From Irpex lacteus (lineage: Eukaryota; Basidiomycota; Agaricomycetes; Polyporales; Irpicaceae): a stretch of 64,000 bases of DNA. The notes under the pieces are model-generated. The model was given only the letters and a program-made list of their open reading frames with translations, was not told where the DNA came from and ran no database searches. The DNA lies in NCBI GenBank assembly GCA_001986395.2, contig MQVO02000007.1, positions 992,001-1,056,000 on the forward strand, in the 5' to 3' direction. Positions within the stretch are counted from its first letter, which is position 1; each line of letters starts with the position of its first letter. This document shows, piece after piece, positions 24,838 to 35,853 of the stretch. Position numbers and translations under genes: made by a program.

Positions 24838-25021
24838 GACGCGTTTTCGACCTCCAGTCGAACTAGGCTAATAGACGCCCGTTCCATGACCTCAACTGGC
24901 TTGGGCGTGGTTGGTTCCGATTTCTTACCCGAACCACCATCTCGTCCAACCTATGGTCGCCTGTCTTTTCCTTTTCTCTTTCTCCTCTCGTCTCTAGGTC
25001 CCACTTTTACATATATTCTCC

Positions 25022-26238
25022 ATGGCTCCTGATTCCCAATACGTCACTATTCAGAAGGCTGTCTTCAAGACTATCGATGAACCATCCTTCAGCGCGTCCC
25101 TCCCGCCTCTCTCGGAGGCTGCATGGCTCAAGATACTCGAATCTGGGGATGTTACTCGGGCACAGAATGACAGACTGGAGTTTATGGGCGATGCTCTGAT
25201 GTACGCCACACTTGGGCGGCAGCTGTACAAGCAAATTCCCGAAGGCACCGCTGGTCTCTACACTGTATGTTCGCAGCTATCTACAGATACGCGTCTGGCT
25301 ACACATCTGAATAGGCAACTCGCTCGGTATTGCAAGCAAATGCGACCTTTTGTCGGCTCTCCGAGAAGTTTGATATACTGGCTGTCAGCAAGAAAGTCTT
25401 GGACGCACTGACTAGGCGTACGTTTGGGGAAGGGTCGAGTGCGCCAGAGAAGTCCCGTCTACAGATGAAGGATACTGGAGATCTCTTCGAAACAGTTATC
25501 GGAGCGTATTACCTGGAGCGCGGATTCGAATCTCTCTCTGAGTGGGTTGGCGAGCTGTTTGCGCCTCTCATAGCTAGCGCCAGGGATGCTTACATGCATA
25601 CGTAGGTTCGTTCACCTGAGTTGACCGAAATGTCGTTGAAGTATGCACAGTATATCGGACAAAGCGCGACGACGCATCCTCGCTACGCGTGCACGAGCGA
25701 GTCTTGGTCTTCTGACCCAGAAGCCTCGTCTGCGCTCCGGTTCTGGCAAGCGAACGCGAAGCCACATGCAGCCGCCACCAGTGCCCAAAAGTCCTGTTCA
25801 CAGCCCTATCAAGGCTAGACTGCTAGCGTTAGCTCATTCGCCGTTTATACGGGCCCAACGTAAAGGTGAATACATCTACATTCTATGGGTTACTTAGCTG
25901 ATGTGCGCCCAGCAACTTCGCCCTCCCCAAGCAGGCTTGTTACGCCACGTCTGCCTCTGGCACTCAGAATCACGACCCCGAAACGACCGCAATTCAAAGC
26001 GAAGCCGATTTTCATTGACTTGACGGGGCTCAGTGACGACGAAGAAGCCCTGTCCAAGGCATCAGGAAAGTCTTCGCAAGTTCAAGCAGCTTTTGCGAAG
26101 GCGGGCAAGTTACCACTCGATGGGTCCAGATTCTTCCCACGAGAAGAGCGCAAGGGTGACGGCTTGCAGCTGGAACGAATGCTCCTCAGCAACAATTCAG
26201 ACATGGACTTGGCATCTAGCGATTCTGGATCAGACTAG
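25022..26238 (+). CDS. RNase III domain protein A (no dsRNA-binding domain)
   Basis: Four exons: 25022-25264, 25315-25601, 25651-25865 and 25913-26238, giving 356 residues. One class I RNase III catalytic domain fills exons 1 and 2. The signature RLEFMGDALM supplies acidic residues Glu53 and Asp57, and GDLFETVIGAYYLE supplies Asp137 and Glu140, so all four metal-binding residues are present and the enzyme should be active as a dimer on double-stranded RNA. No dsRNA-binding domain is visible; instead a basic, proline-rich tail follows (QPPPVPKSP, near residue 230) and then an acidic patch (LTGLSDDEEAL). The gene lies 530 bases before a second RNase III gene with identical intron positions and phases in the catalytic part. 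The target RNA is unknown. Confidence 0.85.
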
Positions 26239-26768
26239 CTGGCTTGTCCTGTGCAGACCCCGATACTAGTGACGACTACTCATCCAGCGACCTCGCCTTC
26301 TTGACACCTTTATCATATATTTCCAGTTGGTTCCACATTCTACCCTACTTCCATATGTCTATTATTCTCGCCCATTCTCGTTTTGTCACTCGTACCAGTC
26401 CTTGTACGGTATCAACTTCTTGACATGTACGACCAGCACTGTACAACGTCTCACTATATCGGTCACGGTTGCCTATCAGCATATTATTCTACATCTAGTA
26501 CTAGTGTGAATACGCGCATACCCATTCAGATGTCCAAGCTCAAGCAAGCACGCATACTATCGGTAGGCGTCACTGAGTTTGAGCGGCGTTGCCCAATCTT
26601 CTCCCCTCCCTTCTGTGACTACTTACCTCCAGAACTTACGAATTGTCATCAAGACAAATCCGCTAACTTCTGAGTGAGCCATTCGTCTACCTTCTTTGTA
26701 GTCGTAGAGAGGGGATTCGCTGATGAGTCTGTAGAGGAGAAACATTACAGACATCTTGAGGGACCCCA
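26239..26768. other. Spacer between the two RNase III genes
   Basis: Holds the 3' end of gene A and the promoter of gene B. No domain-bearing frame, no clear repeat. Nothing else seen. Confidence 0.5.
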
Positions 26769-28169
26769 ATGAAGACCTCTCAACGTCGCCACTCCGCGGC
26801 ACAGTCCGTCAAATCCGCCATCAACACAGCGGTCTTCCAGTCTATAACAGAGGGCTCGCACCAGATTGACCCTCCTAAACTCAGCCCTGAGCGATGGGAC
26901 TATGTATCTATCCAAGCACCCGAGAACCGAGCGGAAAGCGAACGGCTAGAGTTTCTCGGTGACGCTGTGATGGATGCATGCATCGCTATCGAGTTGTACA
27001 AGACCATCCCAGATGGTAATCCGCACAAGTACACGGTGAGTAGTGTAGTAGCATGGAATGACCTCAGTGGGAACTGCACAGTGTTCTAATTACCACCCCG
27101 AAGGAAATTCGCAGCGTCGTGCATTCTAATTTCACGTTCTCCCACATCGTGCACAAGATGGGACTTCGCCTGACCGCCGATACGAAGCAGATCGGGGACA
27201 TCTTCGAGACGATGGTGGGGGCGTATTACATTGAGAAAGGATTCCAGGCCTTGTACGAGTGGGTAAAGCGTAGCTTCGAGCCCATTCTACAAGCGGCGGC
27301 CCTCGCGTTCGACGAACACCAGTAAGTGGCATCACATTGCGTAACTCCGTTAATATTACTTCGCCGTCGTTAACTTACTGTGTAATAGATCACAGAAGGC
27401 CAGATATAACCTTGATCGCACGACGTCTATACCAGGACCTTCCGGCTCTTCCCAACAGAGAGGAAGCACTTCTCCAGAGAGGGGAAAAGGCAAGCGCAGG
27501 TTTTCAGAACCCGTCGTGCATACACAAGCCTCCGCCTCACGAGACAACACGTCAGCCTCCCTATTTCGACAAAGTACCTTGGGGAGCACGTTTTCTTCCA
27601 TAGACGATCGAAGCTCAAGAATCGCGGAGGTATCGCATTCCTCCCACGGTGGTGACCACCACGCTACCTCCCCGCGTTACCACGAGTCCGAGCCCAGAGA
27701 CAGCTCTTCCGATTCGTATGATTCGGATCTCGAAGACAGCGACGCACTGCCAGACTTCTGGGAGGAAAAACGCGACGCGAGCGGTCAGACATATTATGTC
27801 GATCACGCTAATAGGACCACGAGTTGGGAAAGACCCCGTCGACAAACTATGGGTCGAAAGAGATTCACGCTCTCAGAGGCAGAAGCAGCATGGACTGCGC
27901 GGCTTGTAGCGCCTCTACCGCCTGTCCCTCCGGTGATAGAGGAGAGTATACCTTCGCAAGACCATCTATCCAATAACCGCTCAAGCACGCACGTCATACA
28001 CCCGCCTGTTATCGTTGAGCTACTAGGAGACGGATACCTATTAGAGGATTCGAATGTTGTCCATATTCCCTCATCTTCGGCACTGCCTGAGTTCTGCGAG
28101 GAGGTGCAAGCAGACGATGGCCGAACTTACTACGTTGATCATCCTGCCAGCACCATATTGCTTCGGTAG
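26769..28169 (+). CDS. RNase III domain protein B fused to a WW domain
   Basis: Three exons: 26769-27035, 27104-27321 and 27389-28169, giving 421 residues. The RNase III domain in exons 1-2 has RLEFLGDAVMD (Glu61, Asp65) and GDIFETMVGAYYIE (Asp121, Glu124). All catalytic acids are kept, but the loop between the two motifs is shorter than in gene A. Exon 3 encodes a Ser/Asp-rich linker, then a WW domain at about 282-311: Trp286, the YYVDH core and Trp308 followed by ERP, the NEDD4-like type that usually reads PPxY. A second, broken WW copy ends the protein (394-421): Cys398 stands at the first Trp, YYVDH is kept, and the part with the second Trp is gone. No dsRNA-binding domain. The fusion lies within one open exon, so it does not depend on a doubtful splice. 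Confidence 0.83.
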
Positions 28170-28569
28170 CAGTTTGACTCCTACTCAACCCCGTCTCTTG
28201 GCCAGCTCTCTGCCCTGTGTACTATATTCGAAGTATCAGTCACAGGGCTTGTAATTTTGCACTGAGTTGGAGTGTAGTATCATAGCGCCTCGGATTCTGT
28301 ACAGTAGGGAAACATGTATTTTGTAGACACACCATGGAATTGTATACTTATCATCGACCCAGAGATTTCCAATCCTTCGAGCTTCTGCTTCAAAGTTTCG
28401 CAGGCTGGCCACAGCGCTTCGCAGCACCGTGTTCACGTGACCGCGTAACCTTGAGGCTTCCGCGCGTCAAGGTCGCGTTCTTAGACTTGAATGCCACTCA
28501 ACTTCGCACCGACTTCTTCCAGATACCACGCACTTCGATATTCGTCACAATTAATTAGATACACTCGAC
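28170..28569. other. Intergenic region before MAD2
   Basis: 3' flank of RNase III gene B and promoter of MAD2. An open frame continues a little past 28169 in another phase but restores no Trp of the WW fold. Nothing else seen. Confidence 0.5.
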
Positions 28570-29427
28570 ATGCCACCCACGAAACAAGCTCCTGCCCGCC
28601 AGGCCATCACTTTGAAAGGTTCTACAGCCCTCGTGACAGAATTCTTCAAATATGCAGTGAATACGTGGGTTCAGCCGCGCAGTGCATGGACTATAGAAGC
28701 TTATTTTACTCTCTGCTTACCAACAGGATACTGTTTCAACGGGGTGTCTATCCGGCGGATGATTTCCATATGGTCAAGAAGTACGGCCAAACCGTCCTCG
28801 TCACTCAGGATCTGGCACTCGAAAACTATCTCGAGAAGTGAGTCATTGTTGCAACAGACTGGCAAGGAGCTTATCTTTGTCTTTAGAATTCTTTCACAAG
28901 TTAACAGTAGGTTTGACGAGGCTTAACTGAAAGAAATGACACCCACTAACTGCGCCTCCTCAGAATGGTTGCTCACAGGATCTATCACCCAGATTGTCCT
29001 CGCGATTATCTCAAAGGACTCTAGGACAACTATGGAGCGCTGGGTCTTTGACATAAACCTTGTTGAGCAACCAGCTACAGCAGATACGTCGGCGCCGTGA
29101 GTCCCCCACACACAGTCCCGCGGGCAATTGAACTCACGATCTGATCCCAGGCCACCAGCGAAACCTGAAGCTGAGATTCAAGCAGAGATCCGAAACATCC
29201 TGAAGCAAATAGTATCCACCGTCACATTCCTCCCCGTCATCGACGAACCAACGGTATTCAACATCCTGGCATACACGTCAGAATCTGCTGATGTACCTGC
29301 GGACGAATGGGTGGACACTGATCCGCTTGCTATCGAGGCAAGCAAGAGCCAACAAGTCAAGTTGCGGAGCTTCAGTACGGATGTTCATCGCATCGAGGCG
29401 ATGGTTGCCTATAGATATGACGGCTAG
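28570..29427 (+). CDS. MAD2: Mad2 spindle-assembly checkpoint protein (HORMA domain)
   Basis: Five exons: 28570-28664, 28727-28837, 28887-28906, 28964-29096 and 29151-29427, giving 211 residues, close to the usual 200. The single HORMA domain starts at ITLKGSTALVTEFFKYAVNT and continues through ILFQRGVYPADDF, VLVTQDLALENYLEKILSQV and KWLLTGSITQIVLAI. The C-terminal safety-belt region has VHRIEAMVAYRYDG. Mad2 binds Cdc20 and Mad1 at unattached kinetochores and delays anaphase. Exon 3 has only 20 bases. The protein is complete, and no key segment is missing. Confidence 0.93.
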
Positions 29428-30133
29428 CGACAGCTGATAGGACCGTGGTAGAGGGAGCCAATTGTGTCGTCTGCGTCACTCAGACGCGTACGCTTCTCCG
29501 TCTCTCTCATTCAACGCTTTCTGATAGCCTTGTGAGTCCCATTCGGAATACGAGTATACCATTCGGAATATGAGTGTAGTATTCGGAATTGTGGTGATTA
29601 GTCGGATCGTTTATGGCCTGTTGTTAACATTGTCATGTCCTACGCTATAAATAAATTCGCTGCAATAACCCCTTGGCGGAGATAGTGTTTGGGCGCCTGT
29701 AATGAGTGCTTGTAGTAAATGCTTTGTGTCGATTGAATGACAATTGTCGAGGAAACTTCAAGAACGGCCACAGGCTTTCCAATGAAGTGACTACAATACG
29801 CCCCAGCCATGCGACTATCACAGACGACGGCCGATTGCGAGCGAGAATGGACGAGACGGCAGTGTTCGAATGTTGCTGATTGCCATGGCACCAACGGACA
29901 GTTGTGATGAGGAGGGGTCGCTCGGGCCCTTTAATACGGCGCCGCGCTTGTTTAACTACCACCATCTCCCCTGGGGTTCACTATCTTTCCCGCTTCTCTC
30001 CTTTCTTTACCTTCAGCCAGGTCGCTTCACGTTCGTTTTGTCTGGCAGGACCCGGACGTCGCTCTTTAGGATACATTACATCCCGCATTTTTAGGCTTGC
30101 TGCTGAAAGTACGGACGGCATAAGACGGTCAAT
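29428..30133. other. MAD2-noxA spacer and noxA promoter
   Basis: About 700 bases with a short tandem repeat (29541-29600) and a long CT-rich tract at about 29980-30015, a typical fungal promoter or leader feature of well-expressed genes. A frame from 29880 to 30791 is out of phase with noxA and is a shadow. Confidence 0.5.
29541..29600. repeat. Three 20-bp tandem repeats
   Basis: Three head-to-tail copies of a 20-base unit beginning ATTCGGAATA, at 29541, 29561 and 29581; the third is the most diverged. It lies between MAD2 and noxA. Confidence 0.7.
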
Positions 30134-32199
30134 ATGGGCGAAAACTGGTTCCAACGCGAGTTCCTTACTCCCAAGAGGCTCACCTTCAACATTATCTTCT
30201 ATGGTCTCCATTTCTTCTTCTTCGGCTATGGATGGCACAGCCAGGTCAGTCCCCCTATACGCAGCGCCCGGTAACCACCTAATCTATTCACTTTTCCAGG
30301 CCATTAACACCAGGCTCTCTGCTCTCAACGGTCTGACATGGTCCGTCTGGACTTCTCGTGGTGCTGGTCTGGTTTTGGCGTTCGACGGTGGCCTGATCCT
30401 GGTGCCCATGCTCCGTAACATCATTCGGGTTGTCCGTCCCCGCTTAACCTGGCTGTTCCCTGCGGACGAGAACATCTGGTTCCATCGTCAGGTCGCCTAC
30501 TCCATGGCTTTCTGGGCCATGGTTCACACGACTGCTCACTACGTCAACTTCTTCAACGTTGAGCGCACCCGTACGTTTATTTCCTTTGTCTATATTATTG
30601 CAAGGATTAACATGTCGCAGAGGTCCGTCCCGAAAGGGCAATTGATATCCACTACACTCAAGCTGGTGGTATCACTGGACACTTCATGCTCTTCATCATG
30701 GTCCTCATGTACTCTACGGCCCACCACAAAGTCCGTGCTCAGTGCTTCGAGGCCTTCTGGTACACGCATCACCTTGCCTTCTTCTTCATGATCGGTCTCT
30801 ACGCCCATGCCACTGGATGCTTCGTCCGTGACTCTCCCAATCCCGACTACATCAAGTCCTTCCCCTTCTACTCGACAGACCACTGTCTCGGCTACGAGAG
30901 CTGGAGATTCACCATCTGGCCCGGCATCCTCTACTTCGGGGAGCGAGTCTGGAGGGAGATTCGGGCACGCCGGGCAACTCGGCTTTCCAAAGTCCTGGTC
31001 CACCCCAGTGGTAAGCTCATTTTTCCATCAGCGCTTCTCATTGGCGGAATGCTCATTCGCTTGACACCAGGTGCCATGGAGTTGCGTATCATCAAGCCCA
31101 GTTTCAAATACGTCGCAGGCCAATGGTTGTTCATCCAAGTGCCTGACGTATCTGGATGGCAGTGGCACCCCGTAAGCTGATTGTCAGCTGTAGTTCTGAC
31201 ACTTAGCTGATCCTGTTTTGGCTTGCAGTTCACCATCACATCTGCTCCAGAGGACCCGTATGTCTCTGTTCACATTCGTCAAGTTGGTGATTGGACCCAC
31301 GGCCTCGGTGAACGTCTTGGTGCGGGTCCCTCAGTTGTTGCCCAGCTCACCGCTGCTGCCATGAAGGGCAAAGAGAAGGACGACTCCGTCTACGGTACTC
31401 GTGGTGATTTCGTCGAGCTTGATCCAGGAACTGGCGCCCGTCCCCTTCCTGCGGTACGCATTGATGGCCCATATGGCGCCCCGGCTGAGGACGTGTTCAA
31501 TGTCGAGGTTGCTGTGCTCGTCGGCGCTGGCATTGGTACGTGGCAGACTTGTGGCGTTTCCCCACCATTTATTGATGTATCTGTAACTCAGGTGTCACGC
31601 CGTTCGCATCCATTCTCAAGCACATCTGGTACCGCCAGAGGAAGGGCAATGTTGGCTCTCTCAAGCGTGTTGAGTTCTTCTGGGTCTGCCGTGATGCTCC
31701 TTCGTTCGGTTGGTTCCAGAGCTTGCTGCAGGAAGTAGAAGCGGCGCAGGCAGATCGTAAGCGTGATGTCTTCTACGCCGTATACGCCCTTAACTAACCG
31801 CTCCTATCTTAGCCAACTTCCTGCGTATCAACATTTACCTGACGCAGAAGATCAGTGAGGACATGCTGTGGAACATTGCTATCAACGACGCCGGCGCCGA
31901 GTATGACCCGCTTACCTTGTTGCGCACCCGTACCATGTTCGGTCGTCCAGACTGGAAGGCCATCTATGGCCGTATGCGCGAGGCTATCGAAGCCGGCCAG
32001 TACCTCCCTGGTACCAACGCTCAGCTCAAGACCAAAGTCGGAGTAAGTCTATTGCACTGTTTCAGACTTCGAATATGATGCTCATATCCTCTAGACCTAC
32101 TTCTGCGGCCCTAGCGTTCTGGCCAAGGCTATCAAGGTTGCTTGCGACTCTGAGACCAGTGCTAACGTCAACTTCAGCTTCGCCAAGGAGCACTTCTAA
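30134..32199 (+). CDS. noxA: NADPH oxidase NoxA (gp91phox-like)
   Basis: Eight exons: 30134-30244, 30300-30570, 30621-31010, 31071-31171, 31229-31535, 31592-31756, 31813-32042 and 32095-32199, giving 559 residues. Six N-terminal membrane spans carry the two heme-binding His pairs (for example VHTTAHYVNFF, then GGITGHFMLF and FWYTHHLAFF). The cytosolic FAD part has GWQWHPFTITSAPEDPY, and the NADPH part has GAGIGVTPFASILKHIWY and the C-terminal TYFCGPSVLA; it ends in the family-typical Phe. There is no EF-hand extension, so it is the NoxA/Nox1 subtype, not NoxC. It makes superoxide for hyphal differentiation and fruiting, with NoxR/Rac as partners. The start MGENWFQREF is the conserved one. Confidence 0.95.
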
Positions 32200-32613
32200 A
32201 GGAGAACCGTGTTATGACCTGAGTTTCCTCGCCTCGCTTTGCTCTTTCCGTATTGTACAGTAGCATGTCCGTAGATGTTCGATAGCGATGTTGCGCCAGT
32301 GCTCTTGGAATGCTATATATTATTGTTATTATTGGCTGCTATCTGTGCATTCGTCCTATTCGTCGCAAAGAGTGTGGATATCGGCAGTAGGCGGCATCGT
32401 GCCGACGGTCGTCGGGAGCGTGGGAAGGTCGCGGCCACGTGACAAACGTGTGCGCAATCTGCGCAACATTAACGCGTCGCTGACTGTTCTCGGCTCCGTC
32501 CGCACCTCGTCCTCTAACTTGTACCGCACTGCCCTCCAAGGGTTCTCTTCCCTCTTTTCCTCTTCGCTTGTTGCATATAACTTTCTTTTTCTGTCTTTTT
32601 GGAAGCACTCAGC
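32200..32613. other. RAD51 promoter region
   Basis: 3' flank of noxA and RAD51 promoter, with an ACGCGT site at 32472-32477 and a CT/T-rich tract directly before the start. Confidence 0.5.
32472..32477. promoter_or_regulatory. ACGCGT (MCB-like) site upstream of RAD51
   Basis: One copy of the MluI cell-cycle box core, 137 bases before the RAD51 start. A single match is expected about every 4 kb by chance; its place before a repair gene makes it a candidate MBF site. Confidence 0.35.
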
Positions 32614-33901
32614 ATGGCATCACAACAATCTCAGCAGAACGAGGAGGAAGAGGACTACTCAGTCTCCGGTCCTCTGCTCGTCAACAAACTTCAAGAAGCG
32701 GGCATCAACCCTCAAGACATCAAGAAGCTTTCTGAGAGTGGGCTCAATACCGTCGAAGCCGTCGCATATACCCCCAAGAAGGCCTTGATGGCGATCAAAG
32801 GTATATCGGAGCAGAAAGCAGACAAGATTTTAGCAGAAGGTACGTATACCTCTTCTCATACCCGCCACAAGGATGGCTTATGTATTAAGTTGTTCTACAA
32901 ATTAGCACATAAGATTATACCCCTCGGATTCCAAAGTGCCACAGAAGTTCACGCACGCCGCTCCGAGCTCGTCCATATCACCACAGGCTCAAAGAACCTC
33001 GACGCCCTGCTCGGCGGCGGTATCGAGACCGGTGCCATCACCGAGCTCTTCGGAGAGTTCAGAACTGGAAAGTCGCAGATTTGCCATACACTCGCTGTTA
33101 CCTGCCAGCTGCCTGTCGACATGGGCGGCGGTGAAGGCAAGTGCTTGTACATCGATACCGAGGGCACTTTCCGGCCGGTGCGGTTGTTGGCTGTGGCGGA
33201 GAGACTGGGCTTGAATGGAGAAGAGGTGTTGGACAATGTTGCATATGCCAGGGCGTATAACGCAGACCATCAGAATCAGCTGCTTGTATCAGCAAGTGCA
33301 CTGATGTCCGAGTCGAGGTGAGTTAGTTGTATGCGACTTGTATCGTGATGTATGCGCTGTGAGCAATGGCTGATACGTTCAAAATCAGGTTCTGCTTGCT
33401 CATTGTTGACTCTGTGACAAATCTGTACCGTACGGATTTCAACGGTCGTGGAGAACTCTCCGCTCGGCAGACACACCTGGGCAAATTTCTGCGCACTCTA
33501 CAACGTTTAGCCGATGAAGTAAATATTCATGTTCTAACACCAGACTACGAACTCGCTGACCTGTATTTTGTGTCTGTTTAGTTTGGCGTTGCAGTGGTGA
33601 TTACCAATCAAGTCATGTCGAACCCGGATGCATCAGCTGGCCCGTACGTCGGGAACGACAAGAAGCCCATTGGTGGTAACATCCTCGCCCATGCCTCCAC
33701 TACACGGTCAGTCGCCTTCTTCCAAACACTGCGCCACTGCATCGTCCCTTACTTATACGTATTCATCACAGGTTGCAGCTGAAGAAGGGACGAGCCAATA
33801 CCCGTCAGGCGAAGATCTACGACTCGCCATGTCTTCCAGAGTCCGAATCGATGTTCGCTATCCTTGCGAGCGGTATCGGCGACCCCGAGGAGGAGACTTA
33901 A
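32614..33901 (+). CDS. RAD51: Rad51 recombinase
   Basis: Five exons: 32614-32839, 32906-33317, 33389-33518, 33582-33706 and 33772-33901, giving 340 residues. The N-terminal helix-hairpin-helix domain ([19 protein letters not shown]) and the polymerization linker (residues 84-92, FQSATEVHA) precede the ATPase core. Walker A is GEFRTGKSQ at 125-133 and Walker B is CLLIVDS; loop 1 ([13 protein letters not shown]) and loop 2 ([12 protein letters not shown]) are complete. It ends [15 protein letters not shown], as in fungal relatives. It forms filaments on single-stranded DNA for homologous recombination. The first intron (66 bases) is a multiple of three without a stop; retaining it would insert 22 residues before the linker. 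Confidence 0.96.
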
Positions 33902-34397
33902 TAGCATGGAGATCACACTCTGTGCATACACTTACGCTTTCAAGTTCGTCTGCTTTTTTCGGTCGTTTTTCTGTAGCTCTTGCACGCAATGTATTCTACT
34001 CCATCCCCCAGGATCACATTCTTTATCCGTACTCACTTATGCATTCTATACACAGTCACTGGATGCCCTTCTGAGGCCAAATTGCGAGCGAGTGAAATGA
34101 CAATGATATTGAGATACACAAATATATGGCTACCATGATGTGAGGGTCTATTTCTACAGTACGCAATAACTTATGCATGTACAATTGTTGAATGCAACGC
34201 AATGTATTGCGCTTTATGGGATGGTATGCCAGTTGAATGGGGGACGAGAGTTGAATCCGAAAGACCAGCGGGTAGCATAGTATAGCTATCCAATTACGAC
34301 AAGACGTGAGCAAAAGCAAAAGATGAAGACCGTCCATGTCCGGTTTTTGTGCCTAAGAGCAGTAGACTGCTATGAAATGCTGGCCTGTGACCAACAA
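33902..34397. other. Convergent 3' region, RAD51 / phosphoglycerate dehydrogenase
   Basis: Two facing 3' flanks. AT-rich stretches consistent with poly(A) regions; no frame with a domain. Confidence 0.5.
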
Positions 34398-35853
34398 TTA
34401 CGCCAACAGCCTGGTGAGGATGTTCGCGTTCGTCCGGCTGATGAGCTCGCGCAGCTTGTTGACGTCCTGTGGACTGACGTCTGCGATATCGGCCATGAGG
34501 TACGCAATGTCGCCCTTGGAGTCCGAGTACTGCTTCTCGACGTTGTACGGCGACAGCACCTCGTTGACCTGGCGCAGCACACCGGGGATATTGTTGTGCA
34601 CATGGCAAACACGGACGTTGCTGCCCTGGTCTGCAGTGATGGCGCGCAGGTCGACTTCGGGGAAGTTGACGGCGCCAACTGTGGTGCCGAAGTTGAGATA
34701 ACGAGAGAGGGCGGAGGAGACCTCTTCGCCGATCATGCGCTGGGCTTCTTCTGTAGAACCTCCAATATGCGGTGTGAGGATGACATTAGGAAGTTGACGC
34801 AGCTCTGTCGACCAGGCGTTCAGGGAGTCGTCGAAAGGAGCCCCGTTTGAACCTGGCTCAGCTGGGTAGACATCAAGGGCGGCTCCAGCGAGATGCTTGG
34901 ACTTCACTGCCTCGATGAGAGCAGGGATGTCGACAACCTTCCCGCGGGCGTTGTTGATTAGGTACGCGCCCTTCTTCATTTGAGCCAGTTCTGCTGTAGA
35001 GATCATGTTCGTGGTCTCAGGGAGCTCGGGAACGTGCAGGGTGACGAAGTCAGACTGCTTCAAGAGGGATGCGAGAGACTCGACCTGGCGAGCCGAGCCG
35101 AGGGGCATGATGTTGATGACATCGTGGAAGAGGACCCTCATACCGAACGCCTCAGCGAGAACCGAGAGCTGGGCACCGATGTGGCCGTATCCGACGATAC
35201 CAAGCGTCTTGCCACGGACCTCCCAGCAGCCCTTGGACTGCTTGTTCCAGATACCCTGGCGCATCTCGAAGCCGCGCTCGAAATACTGGCGCGAGAGGGC
35301 GACGACCTCGGACATGACGAGCTCTGCGACCGAGCGAGAGTTGGAGAATGGGGAGTTGAAGACTGGAATTCCAGCCTTGGACGCCGTCAGAAGGTCTACT
35401 TGGTTCGTGCCAATGCAGAAGCAACCGATGACGAGAAGCTGGGTAGACGGATCAGTGAGCGACTCGCTGTGTGCACATGTATCAAGTACGTACCTTGGTG
35501 GCAGACTTGATGACCCTTTCCGTAATCTTGGTCTTGCTGCGAATACCAATGGCGTGGTACTGACCAATCTTTTCGACGAGCTCGTCCTCAGACATAGCCT
35601 TGGCCGAGTGGTCTACGGTGAAGCCCTGAGCTTGGAACGCGCGAACGGCCTCCTGACTGATGTTCTCGAGTAGAAGGAGACGAAGGTCTTCATTTTCGAC
35701 GGGATGGAGAACCTTTGGTTGTCGAATAGCCATGCCTGCAGATACTGAGGTTTGTCTGATTCTGGAATGGATGCCGCGTTCAGCGAGAGGGGAGGAGGTA
35801 GGCGAGACGGTGACCTGAGCTGCTTGATGGGGAATTTCGATGGAACTGGACAT
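34398..35853 (-). CDS. SER3: D-3-phosphoglycerate dehydrogenase
   Basis: Two exons, 35494-35853 and 34398-35438; 466 residues. It oxidizes 3-phosphoglycerate to 3-phosphohydroxypyruvate, the first step of serine synthesis. The N-terminal substrate domain has GIRSKTKITERVI and GCFCIGTNQVDL. The NAD-binding Rossmann motif is TLGIVGYGHIGAQ; the active-site segment LINNARGKVVDIPAL and HIGGSTEEAQRMIG supply the conserved Arg, Glu and His. The C-terminal ACT domain (CHVHNNIPGVLRQVNEVL) is the serine-sensing module of the fungal/bacterial short form. Its 5' end is divergent from HIS7, sharing a 400-base promoter. The symbol follows yeast SER3/SER33; which paralogue is not knowable here. Confidence 0.94.

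Noticed and set aside
29880..30791. 303-codon plus-strand frame over the noxA start
   Set aside because: It is out of phase with noxA and turns low-complexity; noxA exons 1-3 cover the same bases with full family motifs.
34980..35673. Long plus-strand frames of 176 and 222 codons
   Set aside because: Shadows of the phosphoglycerate dehydrogenase coding strand, caused by its codon bias.
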